This document shows positions 42,721 through 51,471 of a stretch of 64,000 nt of DNA, piece by piece. This DNA comes from CAVZCC01 sp963773765 (lineage in GTDB: Bacteria > Actinomycetota > Acidimicrobiia > Acidimicrobiales > Microtrichaceae), in assembly GCA_963773765.1 (NCBI GenBank), contig CAVZCC010000005.1:794489-858488 (forward strand). Reading direction: 5' to 3'. Below the pieces are notes generated by a model. The model searched no databases. It saw only the letters and a list, made by a program, of their open reading frames with translations, and had not been told where the DNA came from. Each line of letters begins with the position of its first letter. Position 1 is the stretch's first letter. The translations under genes were made by a program, and so were the position numbers.

Positions 42721-44499
42721 GTGGCGGGCCGTGGGGCCCCGCGTCCCAAGCCCGCCGTGGAGGCGCCCCTGGTCTCGGAGGCCGTGGCGGCCATCCGGGC
42801 CCTTCCCTACGGCGGCATGGACGACGCCACGCGGCGGATCGACCTGCCGCCCACGGTGCGCGCCGCCGTGTCCCCGGCCATCCTCGCCCTCCGGTGGGGC
42901 GCGCTGGGCTACGGCCTGGTGTTCGCGGCGCCGGAGGCGTTCCGCGGTTCGTACGAGGCCGTGGTCGCCACCGCGGTCTGTCTCTTCCTGACCACGTGGC
43001 GCACCCTCATCCCCGTCCGCCTGGCCTCCACCGAGCCCGCCCACTGGATCGCGCCACTGGTCGACGTGGCCGTGCTCGGACTGGCCGTCGGCTACGACGG
43101 CGGGGTCGAGAGCCCGTTCTACTTCTGCATGCTGGCCGCCCTGGTGGTGGTGGCGTTCGGTTGGGGGAGCACCCGGGGCGTCATCGGCCTGGTCATCGCC
43201 GGTGCCGCGCTCCTGGCCGGGACCGCGCTCGGTCCCACCGGGCTGGCCGCCCAGTGGGACGACCAACGCGACCTGGCCGCGTTGATCACGTTGGTGCTCG
43301 CCACCGCGGCGGCCGCATTCGTCCGCAACCGCCTGGTGGACGCGGAGGACCGCCGCTCAGCCCTGGTCGGCCAGGTCAACCGCCTGTCCGAGGCCAACGA
43401 CCTGCTGTCCATGCTCAACACCGTGGCCCGCACCCTGCCCAACTCCCTGACCCTGCGCGAGGCGCTCGAGCGGTCCCGCCAGCAGTTGGTGACCACGTTC
43501 GACGCCCGCGCCATCTGCCTGCTCATCTTCGACGAGAACGCCCAGGACTGGGTCCCGAAGCTGGCCGAGGGCTGCGTCCTTCGGCCTTCGTACCCCGCCT
43601 CGGAGCTGCCCGGGCCGTTGCTGACGGCCCTGGACGGCCCGGCACCGGTGCTGGCGCCGGACCTCACCGTGGCCGGGGCCCAGCCGATCGCCGCGGGCCT
43701 GGGCAGCGGCATGTACCTCCGCCTGGACGCCCGGGACGAGACGATCGGACTCCTGGGCCTGGAGCACCCCACCATCGGCCACTACGACGACCGCAGCGTG
43801 CGGCTGCTCACCGGGCTGTCCGAGGTGCTGGCCCTCACCGTGGACAACGCCCGGTGGTTCGGCCGCCTCCGCTCGCTCGGAGCGCAGGAGGAGCGCACGC
43901 GCATCGCCCGCGACCTGCACGACCGGCTGGGCCAGTGGCTGACCTACATCTCCTTCGAGCTCGAGCGCATCATCCACAGCGAGCCGGAACGGGCGGGCGA
44001 GCTGGACCACCTGCACGACGACGTCCAGGCCGCGTTGGACGAGCTGCGGGAGACCCTGCGCCAGCTGCGCTCGGGCGTGAGCGAGGACAAGCCGCTGGCG
44101 GTGCTGGGCCAGGACGTGGTCAACCGGTTCGCGGAACGGGCCGACGTGGCCGCGTCGTTCACCGTGGTGCACCCCGAGGACCGCCTGCCCATCCCGGTGG
44201 AGAACGAGCTGCTGCGCATCCTGCAGGAGGCCCTGACCAACGTGGACCGCCACGCCCGCGCCGAGCACGTGGACGTGGTGTGGGACGTGCGGGGCGGGAA
44301 CTTCGAGCTGGTCGTCCACGACGACGGCATGGGCTTCGAGACCGCCCGAGGCGTCCGTGACTCCGCCTACGGGCTCGTCGGGATGCGGGAGCGGGCCGAC
44401 GTGATCGGCGCCCGGCTCACCATCGACAGTCGACCCGGGCACGGGACCACCATCACCGTGTCCGCCGGAATGGAACACAAACAGGAGGTCCACTCGTGA
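42721..44499 (+). CDS. NarL-type sensor histidine kinase
   Basis: 592 residues. Five to six N-terminal membrane helices (about residues 55-205), a GAF-like domain (about 240-385), then HisKA_3 with phosphorylated H400 (RIARDLHDRLGQWLTYISFELE) and a HATPase domain (ELLRILQEALTNVDRHARAEHVDV; DDGMGFE; YGLVGMRERADVIGARL). Its stop overlaps the response-regulator start, an obvious cognate pair. The signal is unknown. The GTG start is provisional; a TAGGGT box lies 60 bases upstream. Confidence 0.92.
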   Translation: MAGRGAPRPKPAVEAPLVSEAVAAIRALPYGGMDDATRRIDLPPTVRAAVSPAILALRWGALGYGLVFAAPEAFRGSYEAVVATAVCLFLTTWRTLIPVRLASTEPAHWIAPLVDVAVLGLAVGYDGGVESPFYFCMLAALVVVAFGWGSTRGVIGLVIAGAALLAGTALGPTGLAAQWDDQRDLAALITLVLATAAAAFVRNRLVDAEDRRSALVGQVNRLSEANDLLSMLNTVARTLPNSLTLREALERSRQQLVTTFDARAICLLIFDENAQDWVPKLAEGCVLRPSYPASELPGPLLTALDGPAPVLAPDLTVAGAQPIAAGLGSGMYLRLDARDETIGLLGLEHPTIGHYDDRSVRLLTGLSEVLALTVDNARWFGRLRSLGAQEERTRIARDLHDRLGQWLTYISFELERIIHSEPERAGELDHLHDDVQAALDELRETLRQLRSGVSEDKPLAVLGQDVVNRFAERADVAASFTVVHPEDRLPIPVENELLRILQEALTNVDRHARAEHVDVVWDVRGGNFELVVHDDGMGFETARGVRDSAYGLVGMRERADVIGARLTIDSRPGHGTTITVSAGMEHKQEVHS

Positions 44500-45155
44500 G
44501 GGTGCTGCTCGTCGATGACCATCAGATCCTGCGCGACGGCATCCGCCGCGGCCTGGAGAGCGCGGGGGAGACCGTCGTGGGCGAGGCCGGCAACGGCGAG
44601 GAGGGGGTGGCGATGGCCCGCGAGACCGCTCCCGACATCGTGCTGATGGACCTGTCCATGCCCGTGCTGGACGGCGTGGGAGCCACCCGGCGCATCACCG
44701 ATGAGTTCCCCGACATCAAGGTGGTCGTGCTCACCATGCACGACGACCCCGAGCGGACCCGGGCCGCGCTGGAGGCGGGAGCGGCCGCGTACCTGTCCAA
44801 GGGCACCTCGTTCTCCGACGTGCTGGAGACGCTGCGCCTGGTGGAGGCGGGCGAGGAGACGCTGTCGCCGCGACTGGCCGCCTCCATGCTGGAGGTCGTC
44901 GGCAAGTCCGAGCCGACGGCGGAGATCCTGTCGGAGCGCCAGGTGGAGATCCTCCAGATGATCGCCGACGGCATGTCCACCAAGCAGGCGGCGAGGGCGC
45001 TCGGCATCACCCAGAAGACGGTGCACAACCACCTGAACGCCACCTACCGGCGCCTGGACACGCAGAGCCTGACCCATGCCGTGCTGTCGGCCGTGCGGCT
45101 CGGCATCATCGACCTCCACTCCGAACCTGACCCAGAGAGTGACGACGACGCATGA
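44496..45155 (+). CDS. NarL/LuxR-family response regulator
   Basis: 219 residues. Receiver domain with acidic D7-D8, phosphoacceptor D52 (VLMDLSMPVLDG), Thr in VVLTMHDD and Lys in YLSKGTS; C-terminal LuxR helix-turn-helix (LSERQVEILQMIADGMSTKQAARALGITQKTVHNHLNATYRRL). Starts four bases inside the kinase gene after an AGGAGG site. Overlaps the next, secreted-protein gene, hinting that the latter belongs to the same unit. Confidence 0.95.
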   Translation: MRVLLVDDHQILRDGIRRGLESAGETVVGEAGNGEEGVAMARETAPDIVLMDLSMPVLDGVGATRRITDEFPDIKVVVLTMHDDPERTRAALEAGAAAYLSKGTSFSDVLETLRLVEAGEETLSPRLAASMLEVVGKSEPTAEILSERQVEILQMIADGMSTKQAARALGITQKTVHNHLNATYRRLDTQSLTHAVLSAVRLGIIDLHSEPDPESDDDA

Positions 45156-45229
45156 GAACCTCACGCTGCCGCGCGGGACAGGGATTTGCTCATACACCCC
45201 CGCCCCCTCCGGTGGGAGAGAATCGTCCC

Positions 45230-46060
45230 GTGATCACGGGCGGGCGAGGACGCACTGGGGGGCTCCGGCGCGGGCAGCGCGGCCTGGTGTCCGTGCGCGT
45301 CCTCCTGGCCCTCGCCGTCTCCACCGTCGTCACCGTCGCGGTGTCGGGGCCGATGGCCTTCCAGGCGTACCAGGCCAACTCGGACGACCCTTCCTCCGAC
45401 ACCACCACGACCACGCCGAGCACCACCGCGCGGCCGTCGGTCCTCTCCGAGACCACCCTGCCCGGCCGCGACTCCGTGGCCCTGGGCGGGACCACCGAGG
45501 TCCCCGCCACCACGGACGGCACCGGCACCACCACAACCGGCTCCGGCGGATCCACCGTCACCACCGTCCCCCCCAGGACGACGGCCCCGGCGCCGGCCAC
45601 GTCCGCCGCCCCCGGACCTCGTCCCACCACCGCCGGACCGGCGCCCACCACCATCCCGCCCGGGACCTCGACCGTGGTGGAACCGCCCCGGACCACCACG
45701 ACCACCACCGTCCCGGTACCCGGCGACGGCATCGTGTTCGCACTGTCCGCCGGCCAGCGGGACCTGCGGCCCCTCCCCGGCGCCGTCGTGAGCGGACGGG
45801 TGTGGATCTACTTCGAGGGCACCGGCGTGGACCTGGTCCGCTTCTGGATCGACAACCCCTCCGGGACCGGCATCCCCGCCAACACCGAGGAGCAGTCGCC
45901 GTACACGCTGGTGCGTGGACCCACCAACGGCCAGCCGGGGTCCTGGGACTCCACCACCGTGGCGGACGGTCAGCACTCGGTGCTCACCGAGGTCGTCACC
46001 ACCACCGGCAGCTCGTACCGGCGCCTGGCCGTCTTCACGGTCAGCAACATCGACGACTGA
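45230..46060 (+). CDS. Membrane-anchored Thr/Pro-rich protein with Ig-like C-terminus
   Basis: About 276 residues from GTG 45230 (GGGAGAG upstream); an earlier ATG at 45152 overlaps the response regulator and is the alternative. One N-terminal membrane/signal segment (SVRVLLALAVSTVVTVAVSG), a Thr/Pro/Ser-rich stalk of about 120 residues (TTTTTPSTT-like runs), then a roughly 100-residue beta domain (VVSGRVWIYFEGTGVDLVRFWIDNP... DSTTVADGQHSVLTEVV) like bacterial Ig folds. Probably a surface protein; its function is unknown. Confidence 0.8.
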   Translation: MITGGRGRTGGLRRGQRGLVSVRVLLALAVSTVVTVAVSGPMAFQAYQANSDDPSSDTTTTTPSTTARPSVLSETTLPGRDSVALGGTTEVPATTDGTGTTTTGSGGSTVTTVPPRTTAPAPATSAAPGPRPTTAGPAPTTIPPGTSTVVEPPRTTTTTTVPVPGDGIVFALSAGQRDLRPLPGAVVSGRVWIYFEGTGVDLVRFWIDNPSGTGIPANTEEQSPYTLVRGPTNGQPGSWDSTTVADGQHSVLTEVVTTTGSSYRRLAVFTVSNIDD

Positions 46061-46127
46061 ACCCCTGCACCCGTAACCTCGCCGGGCCGCGCGACCGCCC
46101 GCCGGCGATCGAGCACCAGGGGGCCAC

Positions 46128-47324
46128 ATGACCGAGATCCGCGGGACCGTCGAGCCGGGCTTCGAGGCCGTCCGGGACGCCTTCGAGTCCAACTTCGCCG
46201 AGCATGGCGAGGTCGGCGCCGGCTTCTGCGTCTACGTCGGGGGCAGGCCCGTGGTGGACCTCACCGGCGGCGTGGCCGATTCCACGGGCCGCCCCTACGA
46301 CGACTCGATCCTGCAGATGGTGTTCTCCACCACCAAGGGCGCCACCGCGGTGTGCGCCCACCTCCTGGCCCAGCGGGGGGAGCTGGACCTGTCCGCTCCC
46401 GTGACCGACTACTGGCCGGAGTTCGGGGCCCGGGGCAAGGCGCACGTCCCCGTGTCGTGGTTGCTGTGCCACAAGTCCGGGATGATCGACACCGACGGGC
46501 CGCTGTCGGTGGAGGACGCACTGGACTGGGACACCGTCACCGCCGCCCTGGCCGCCAGCGCGCCGGCGTGGGAGCCGGGTACCGCCCACGGCTACCACGC
46601 CGTGACCTACGGCTGGCTGGTGGGTGAGGTGGTCCGGCGGGTGTCGGGCCGGAGCCTGGGCACCTTCTTCCAGGAGGAGGTCGCCGCGCCGCTCGGCCTG
46701 GACTTCTGGATCGGCCTGCCCGCCGAGCAGGAACCGCGTGTGTCCTCGCTCATCCCCGCCGGTGGCGCCCCGATCCCACCGATGATGAACGAGGAGGGCG
46801 ACGGCTCGGACCGTCCGCCCAGTGGGCTCATCGAGATGCTCAACAGCTTCCTCGGTGAGGGCAACCTGGTGGTCAAGGCCCTGACCGCACCGGGTGGCGC
46901 CCTGACCGACGAGCAACTCTGGAACGAGCCCCGGCTGCGCGCCGCGGAGATCCCCTCGGCCAACGGCGTGACCAACGCCCGGTCGGTGGCCCGCATGTAC
47001 GCCTCGCTGGTGTCGGAGGTCGACGGGATCCGCCTGCTGGACCGGGAGACGGTGGAACAGGCCATCGAGATCCAGGTGGAGGGCCCGGACCAGGTGGTCA
47101 TGTTCCCGATCCCCTTCGGACTGGGGTTCATGACCCACTCCCAGTTCTCGCCGTTCGTCGGGGGCAGGTCCTTCGGCCACTACGGCGCCGGCGGCTCGGT
47201 CGGGTTCGCGGATCCGGACCGGGGAGTGGCCGGCGGCTACGTGATGAACAAGATGCACTTCGGCCTGGCCGGCGACCCCCGCACGGCCGCCCTGCTGGAG
47301 GCGGTCGACCGCGCCGTGGGCTGA
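46128..47324 (+). CDS. Serine hydrolase, beta-lactamase/EstB family
   Basis: 398 residues. Ser-x-x-Lys motif S67-T-T-K70 (MVFSTTKGATA), Tyr motif YHA in GTAHGYHAVTYGWLVGEV and a C-terminal HYGAGG replacing KTG, the class C-like esterase pattern (EstB, LpqK-like). No signal peptide is seen. Likely an esterase or peptidase-like hydrolase rather than a drug-resistance enzyme. Preceded by a GGGGG ribosome site. Confidence 0.9.
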   Translation: MTEIRGTVEPGFEAVRDAFESNFAEHGEVGAGFCVYVGGRPVVDLTGGVADSTGRPYDDSILQMVFSTTKGATAVCAHLLAQRGELDLSAPVTDYWPEFGARGKAHVPVSWLLCHKSGMIDTDGPLSVEDALDWDTVTAALAASAPAWEPGTAHGYHAVTYGWLVGEVVRRVSGRSLGTFFQEEVAAPLGLDFWIGLPAEQEPRVSSLIPAGGAPIPPMMNEEGDGSDRPPSGLIEMLNSFLGEGNLVVKALTAPGGALTDEQLWNEPRLRAAEIPSANGVTNARSVARMYASLVSEVDGIRLLDRETVEQAIEIQVEGPDQVVMFPIPFGLGFMTHSQFSPFVGGRSFGHYGAGGSVGFADPDRGVAGGYVMNKMHFGLAGDPRTAALLEAVDRAVG

Positions 47325-47389
47325 CCGGGCCCGGGTCGGGGAGCCCGCCACGGCTTGCGCCGGGGCGGCCCGGGCGGTTGAGTGGGCGC

Positions 47390-48976
47390 ATGCCTGCCGA
47401 CCCGGTCGCCGAGGCGACGCGTCGCCGGACCTTCGCCATCATCTCCCATCCCGACGCAGGCAAGACCACCCTCACCGAGAAGGTGCTGCTGTACGGCGGT
47501 GCCCTCGGCCGTGAGGCCGGCGCGGTCAAGGCGCGCGGTGACCGGCGCTCCGCCACGTCGGACTGGATGGAGCTGGAGCAGCAGCGCGGCATCTCCATCA
47601 CCTCCACCGTGCTGCAGTTCCCCTACCGGGACTGCGTCATCAACCTGCTGGACACCCCCGGGCACCGCGACTTCTCCGAGGACACCTACCGGGTGCTCAC
47701 CGCGTGCGACGCGGCCGTCATGGTGCTGGACGCGGCCAAGGGCATCGAGCCCCAGACCCTGAAGCTGTTCGAGGTCTGCAGGGACCGCGGCCTGCCCCTC
47801 ATCACCTTCGTCAACAAGTGGGACCGGCCCGGCCTCAGCCCGCTGGAGCTGATCGACGACATCGAGTCCCACCTGTCCATCATGTGCACCCCCATGACGT
47901 GGCCCGTCGGCATCGCCGGCGACTTCCGGGGTGTGGTGGACCGTGACAGCGGGGACTTCATCCGCTTCACCCGCACCGCCCGCGGTGCCACCGAGGCGCC
48001 GGAGGAGGTCGTGCCGGCGGAACGCGCCGCGGCGGAGGAGGGCGACTCCTGGGCCGCGTGCCAGGACGAGTTGGAGCTGCTCAGCGGCACCGGACACGAC
48101 CGCGAGCTGTTCCTGGCCGGCGAGACCACCCCCATGCTCTTCGGCTCCGCGCTCACCAACTTCGGGGTGCGGCTCCTGCTGGACTCCGTGGTGGACGAGG
48201 TCCCGCCCCCCGGGCCCCGGGAGGACGTGGACGGCAAGCCCCGCCCGCTGGACGCGCCGTTCGCCGGGTTCGTGTTCAAGGTGCAGGCCAACATGGACAA
48301 GGCCCACCGGGACCGCATCGCCTTCATCCGCGTCTGCTCCGGGCGGTTCGAGCGGGGCATGGTCGTGACCCACGGCCGCACCGGCAAGCCCTTCGCCACC
48401 AAGTACGCCCACTCGGTGTTCGGCCAGGAGCGCGAGACGCTGGAGGAGGCCTTCCCCGGCGATGTGGTCGGCTTCGTCAACGCCAACGAGGTGCGGGTGG
48501 GCGACACGCTGTACGAGATGGACCCGGTGACGTTCCCGCCCATCCCCAGCTTCGCCCCCGAGCACTTCGCCATCGCCCGCACCACCGACGTCAGCCGGTC
48601 CAAGCAGTTCCGCAACGGCATCAACCAGCTGGACGAGGAAGGCGTGATCCAGGTCCTGCGGGACCCGGACTTCGGCGACCAGGCCCCGGTGCTGGCCGCG
48701 GTGGGTGCGCTGCAGTTCGAGGTGGCCACCCACCGGTTGGAGAACGAGTTCAAGGCCCCGGTGGAGTTCTCCATGACCAAGTACCGCGTGGCGCGCCGGA
48801 CCGACGAGGCGTCCCGGGCCGAACTGCGGGCCATGCAGGGCGTGGACGTGCTGGAGCGTTCCGACGGCACCCTGCTCGCGGTGTTCGAGTCCGTGTACTG
48901 GCTGGAGCGCCTGGAACGGGACCAGCCGGAGCTGACCCTGGACCGACTGGTGGCGGAGGGCGAGCTCCGCCAGTAG
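47390..48976 (+). CDS. prfC: Peptide chain release factor 3
   Basis: 528 residues. GTPase motifs ISHPDAGKTT, RGISITST, DTPGHRDF and NKWDRPG followed by the RF3-specific middle and C-terminal domains (FVFKVQANMDKAHRDRIAFIRVCSG; VVGFVNANEVRVGDTL; VGALQFEVATHRLENEF). It recycles RF1/RF2 from the ribosome. ATG 47390 is used; a TTG 12 bases upstream is possible. Confidence 0.96.
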   Translation: MPADPVAEATRRRTFAIISHPDAGKTTLTEKVLLYGGALGREAGAVKARGDRRSATSDWMELEQQRGISITSTVLQFPYRDCVINLLDTPGHRDFSEDTYRVLTACDAAVMVLDAAKGIEPQTLKLFEVCRDRGLPLITFVNKWDRPGLSPLELIDDIESHLSIMCTPMTWPVGIAGDFRGVVDRDSGDFIRFTRTARGATEAPEEVVPAERAAAEEGDSWAACQDELELLSGTGHDRELFLAGETTPMLFGSALTNFGVRLLLDSVVDEVPPPGPREDVDGKPRPLDAPFAGFVFKVQANMDKAHRDRIAFIRVCSGRFERGMVVTHGRTGKPFATKYAHSVFGQERETLEEAFPGDVVGFVNANEVRVGDTLYEMDPVTFPPIPSFAPEHFAIARTTDVSRSKQFRNGINQLDEEGVIQVLRDPDFGDQAPVLAAVGALQFEVATHRLENEFKAPVEFSMTKYRVARRTDEASRAELRAMQGVDVLERSDGTLLAVFESVYWLERLERDQPELTLDRLVAEGELRQ

Positions 48977-48990
48977 GGCCCCCTCCGGGC

Positions 48991-50163
48991 TCAGGCCGCG
49001 GGCACCGGCACCGGCGCCGCCGGGCCCACGTACCGGGCACTCGGCCGGATGATCCTGGGGTCCTGGGCCTGCTCCAGCACGTTGGCGGTCCAGCCCACCA
49101 TCCGGCTGACGGTGAAGGTCGGCGTGAACATCTCGGGCGGGATGCCGCACAGGGTCATGACCACGCCGGCGTAGAACTCGACGTTGGCCCGCAGGCGGCG
49201 GCCCGGCTTGTGCAGGGCCAGGAGCTCCACGACCCGGGCCTCGACCCGGCGGGCGAAGTCCACCAGCGCCCGGGAACGCTCGTCGTCGGCCAGCTCGGAG
49301 GCGGTCGCCCGCAGCATCAACGAGCGGGGGTCGTCGGTCCGGTAGACGGCGTGGCCGAAGCCCATGATGCGTTCACCCCGTTCGATGGCGTCCACCACCA
49401 CCTCGTCGATCCGGTCCGGCGTGGCGATCTGGTCGAGCAGCGCCAGGGCCCGGCTCGGTGCCCCGCCGTGGAGCGGTCCGCTGAGCGCTCCGATGGCAGC
49501 CACCACCGCCGAGCCGACATCGGCGCCGGTGCTGGTGACCACCCGGGCCGTGAACGTCGAGGCGTTGAAGCCGTGGTCGATCGTTGCCACCAGGTACCGC
49601 TCCAGTGCGGCCACCCGCCGGGGATCGGGCTCGGACCCCGTCAGCATCCACAGGTAGTTGGCGGCGTGGCCCAGGTCGTCACGTGGCGGCAGCGCGGCCA
49701 GGCCCCGCCCGAGCCGGTGGAGCGCGCACAGGATGGTGGGAGTCAGCGCGGCCATCCGCAGGGCGTCGTCGCGCCGGTCCCCGGGCGACAGGTCGAGCAC
49801 CGGACGCAGTCCGCACTCCGCCGCGGCCATCGACAGACAGGTGCGCAGGCCGGCCAGCGGTTCGCCCGTCCCGGCCACCTCGGCCAGGAGCCCGGCCGTC
49901 ACCGGAGGCAGGTGGCGCAGCGGCGCCACCTCGTGGCGGAATCCGGCCGCCGCGTCGCGGTCGGGCAGGGCGCCGTCCACCAGCAGCTGCCACACCTCCT
50001 CGAAGGTCCGGGTCACGGCCAGGTCGACCGCTGAGTACTGGCGGTAGTGGTAGAAGCCCTCGTCGCCGCGGACGTCACCCAGCGTGGTGCGGGACACCAC
50101 GACACCCTTCAGGCCGGGAGGCACGTCGAGGAGGCCGTCCTCGTGCAGTTGCGTCATCGTCAT
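48991..50163 (-). CDS. Citrate synthase family protein (CitA-like)
   Basis: 390 residues. Catalytic histidines in GPLHGGAPSRAL and GFGHAVYRTDDPR are present; the third catalytic position is Glu (ANVEFYAG) where classical enzymes have Asp. Could make citrate or 2-methylcitrate. ATG 50163 or 50157 (better spaced from GGTGGAG) is the start. Divergent from a second citrate-synthase-like gene that bears a MerR DNA-binding domain, with palindromes between. Confidence 0.9.
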   Translation of the reverse strand: MTMTQLHEDGLLDVPPGLKGVVVSRTTLGDVRGDEGFYHYRQYSAVDLAVTRTFEEVWQLLVDGALPDRDAAAGFRHEVAPLRHLPPVTAGLLAEVAGTGEPLAGLRTCLSMAAAECGLRPVLDLSPGDRRDDALRMAALTPTILCALHRLGRGLAALPPRDDLGHAANYLWMLTGSEPDPRRVAALERYLVATIDHGFNASTFTARVVTSTGADVGSAVVAAIGALSGPLHGGAPSRALALLDQIATPDRIDEVVVDAIERGERIMGFGHAVYRTDDPRSLMLRATASELADDERSRALVDFARRVEARVVELLALHKPGRRLRANVEFYAGVVMTLCGIPPEMFTPTFTVSRMVGWTANVLEQAQDPRIIRPSARYVGPAAPVPVPAA

Positions 50164-50193
50164 GGCTCCACCGTGCCGGACCGACCGCGGCAG

Positions 50194-50224
50194 ATCAACG
50201 TTGATTATCGTCAACCGGTACCGT
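50194..50224. promoter_or_regulatory. Operator repeats between divergent citrate synthase genes
   Basis: ATCAACGTTGAT (50194-50205) is a perfect 12-base palindrome; GTTGA-N6-TCAAC (50200-50215) overlaps it, giving three half-sites. TACCGT (50219-50224) ends five bases before the MerR-fusion ATG. A natural binding site for that protein. Confidence 0.6.
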
Positions 50225-50229
50225 GGCGC

Positions 50230-51429
50230 ATGGCCGCCCTCACCACCGCCCAGGCCGCCCACCGCCTGGGGGTCAAGCCCCAGACGCTCTACGCGTACGT
50301 GAGCCGGGGGCTGCTGGTGAGTCACCGGTCACCCGACGGCCGCCGCAGCCTGTTCGACGCCGACGAGGTCGAGGCGCTGGCCCGACGGGGACGACCCCGC
50401 GCCACCAGCCGTGAGCCGACGCTGGCCCTGGAGATCTCCAGCGGCATCACCAGCATCGATCCGGGCGGCGTGCGCTACCGCGGCCATGACGCCGGTGCAC
50501 TGGCCCGCTCGGCCACCTCCGAACAGGTGGCCGAGCTGATCTGGACCGGCGGGATCCCTCCTTCACCGGCGCCGTGGACGGCCCGGCCCGTGCCCGCCGG
50601 GGGCCGGACCATGACCGATCGGCTGTTCCGGATCTGCGCCACCGTCGCCCTGCCCCCCGGTCGCCGCACCGAGCCGGCGACCGTGGCGGCCCAGGGACGG
50701 GTGCTGATCGCCGGCATCGTCGAGTCGTTGCCCCGCCTCGGAGGAGGCCCGACCCCTCGACTGCACCTCCCGGCCGGCGGCGCGCCCGTCCCCGGCACGG
50801 TGGCCGGGCGGCTGTGGAGCCGGCTCACGCCGCGGCGGCCCCGCACCGGCGGGGTGGCCTGCCTCAACGCCGCCCTGGTGCTCCTGGCGGACCACGAGAT
50901 GGCGGCGTCGACCCTTGCGGCCCGGGTGGCGGCGTCGACGCGTGCCGACGCCCGGGGCGTGGTCATGGCCGGGCTCGGTGCCCTGGCCGGGCCCTACCAC
51001 GGTGGCGCCAGCCGTCAGGTGCGACGCTTCCTCGCGGATGTGGCCGACCAGGGCGCCGGCCCTGCCGTGGACGGCTGGATCGAGCGCATCGGCACCGTGC
51101 CCGGCTTCGGGCACACGGTGTACCGCGACGACGACCCGCGGGCCGTGGTCCTGTTGGACCTCCTGGGCCGTCACGTCGACGACCGCCACCGCGCCCTGGC
51201 CGAGGCCGCTCTGACCGAGGCCGGGCGTCGCATCGACGGCCCCGTCAACGTCGACTTCGCCCTCGGCCTGCTGGGCACCGCCTTCGACATGGCCGACGAT
51301 GCCGGCGAGGCAGTCTTCGCGGTGGCCCGCATCGCCGGCTGGCTCGGCCACGCCCTGGAGGAGTACGGCGAACGACCGCTCCGCTACCGGGCCCGGGCCG
51401 TGTACGTCGGGGACCCGCCGGTGGACTGA
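50230..51429 (+). CDS. MerR-type DNA-binding domain fused to citrate synthase
   Basis: 399 residues. Residues 1-60 form a MerR/excisionase-like helix-turn-helix (TTAQAAHRLGVKPQTLYAYVSRGLLVSHRSPDGRRSLFDADEVEAL); the rest is citrate-synthase fold with GPYHGGAS, GFGHTVYRDDDPR and VNVDFALG holding the two His and the Asp. Known in actinobacteria as HTH-citrate synthases. It may be an enzyme, a metabolite-sensing regulator of the divergent citrate synthase, or both. Confidence 0.9.
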   Translation: MAALTTAQAAHRLGVKPQTLYAYVSRGLLVSHRSPDGRRSLFDADEVEALARRGRPRATSREPTLALEISSGITSIDPGGVRYRGHDAGALARSATSEQVAELIWTGGIPPSPAPWTARPVPAGGRTMTDRLFRICATVALPPGRRTEPATVAAQGRVLIAGIVESLPRLGGGPTPRLHLPAGGAPVPGTVAGRLWSRLTPRRPRTGGVACLNAALVLLADHEMAASTLAARVAASTRADARGVVMAGLGALAGPYHGGASRQVRRFLADVADQGAGPAVDGWIERIGTVPGFGHTVYRDDDPRAVVLLDLLGRHVDDRHRALAEAALTEAGRRIDGPVNVDFALGLLGTAFDMADDAGEAVFAVARIAGWLGHALEEYGERPLRYRARAVYVGDPPVD

Positions 51430-51471
51430 GCGGGCGGACACCGCCCGGCGGTCCTGCGCCATCATGTCGCC

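Noticed and set aside
45390..45720. ACC-rich stretch considered as a DNA repeat.
   Set aside because: It encodes the Thr/Pro stalk of a surface protein, with no fixed repeat unit.
47237..49150. A 637-codon minus-strand frame opposite release factor 3.
   Set aside because: RF3 is unmistakable on the plus strand; no conserved motif on the minus strand.
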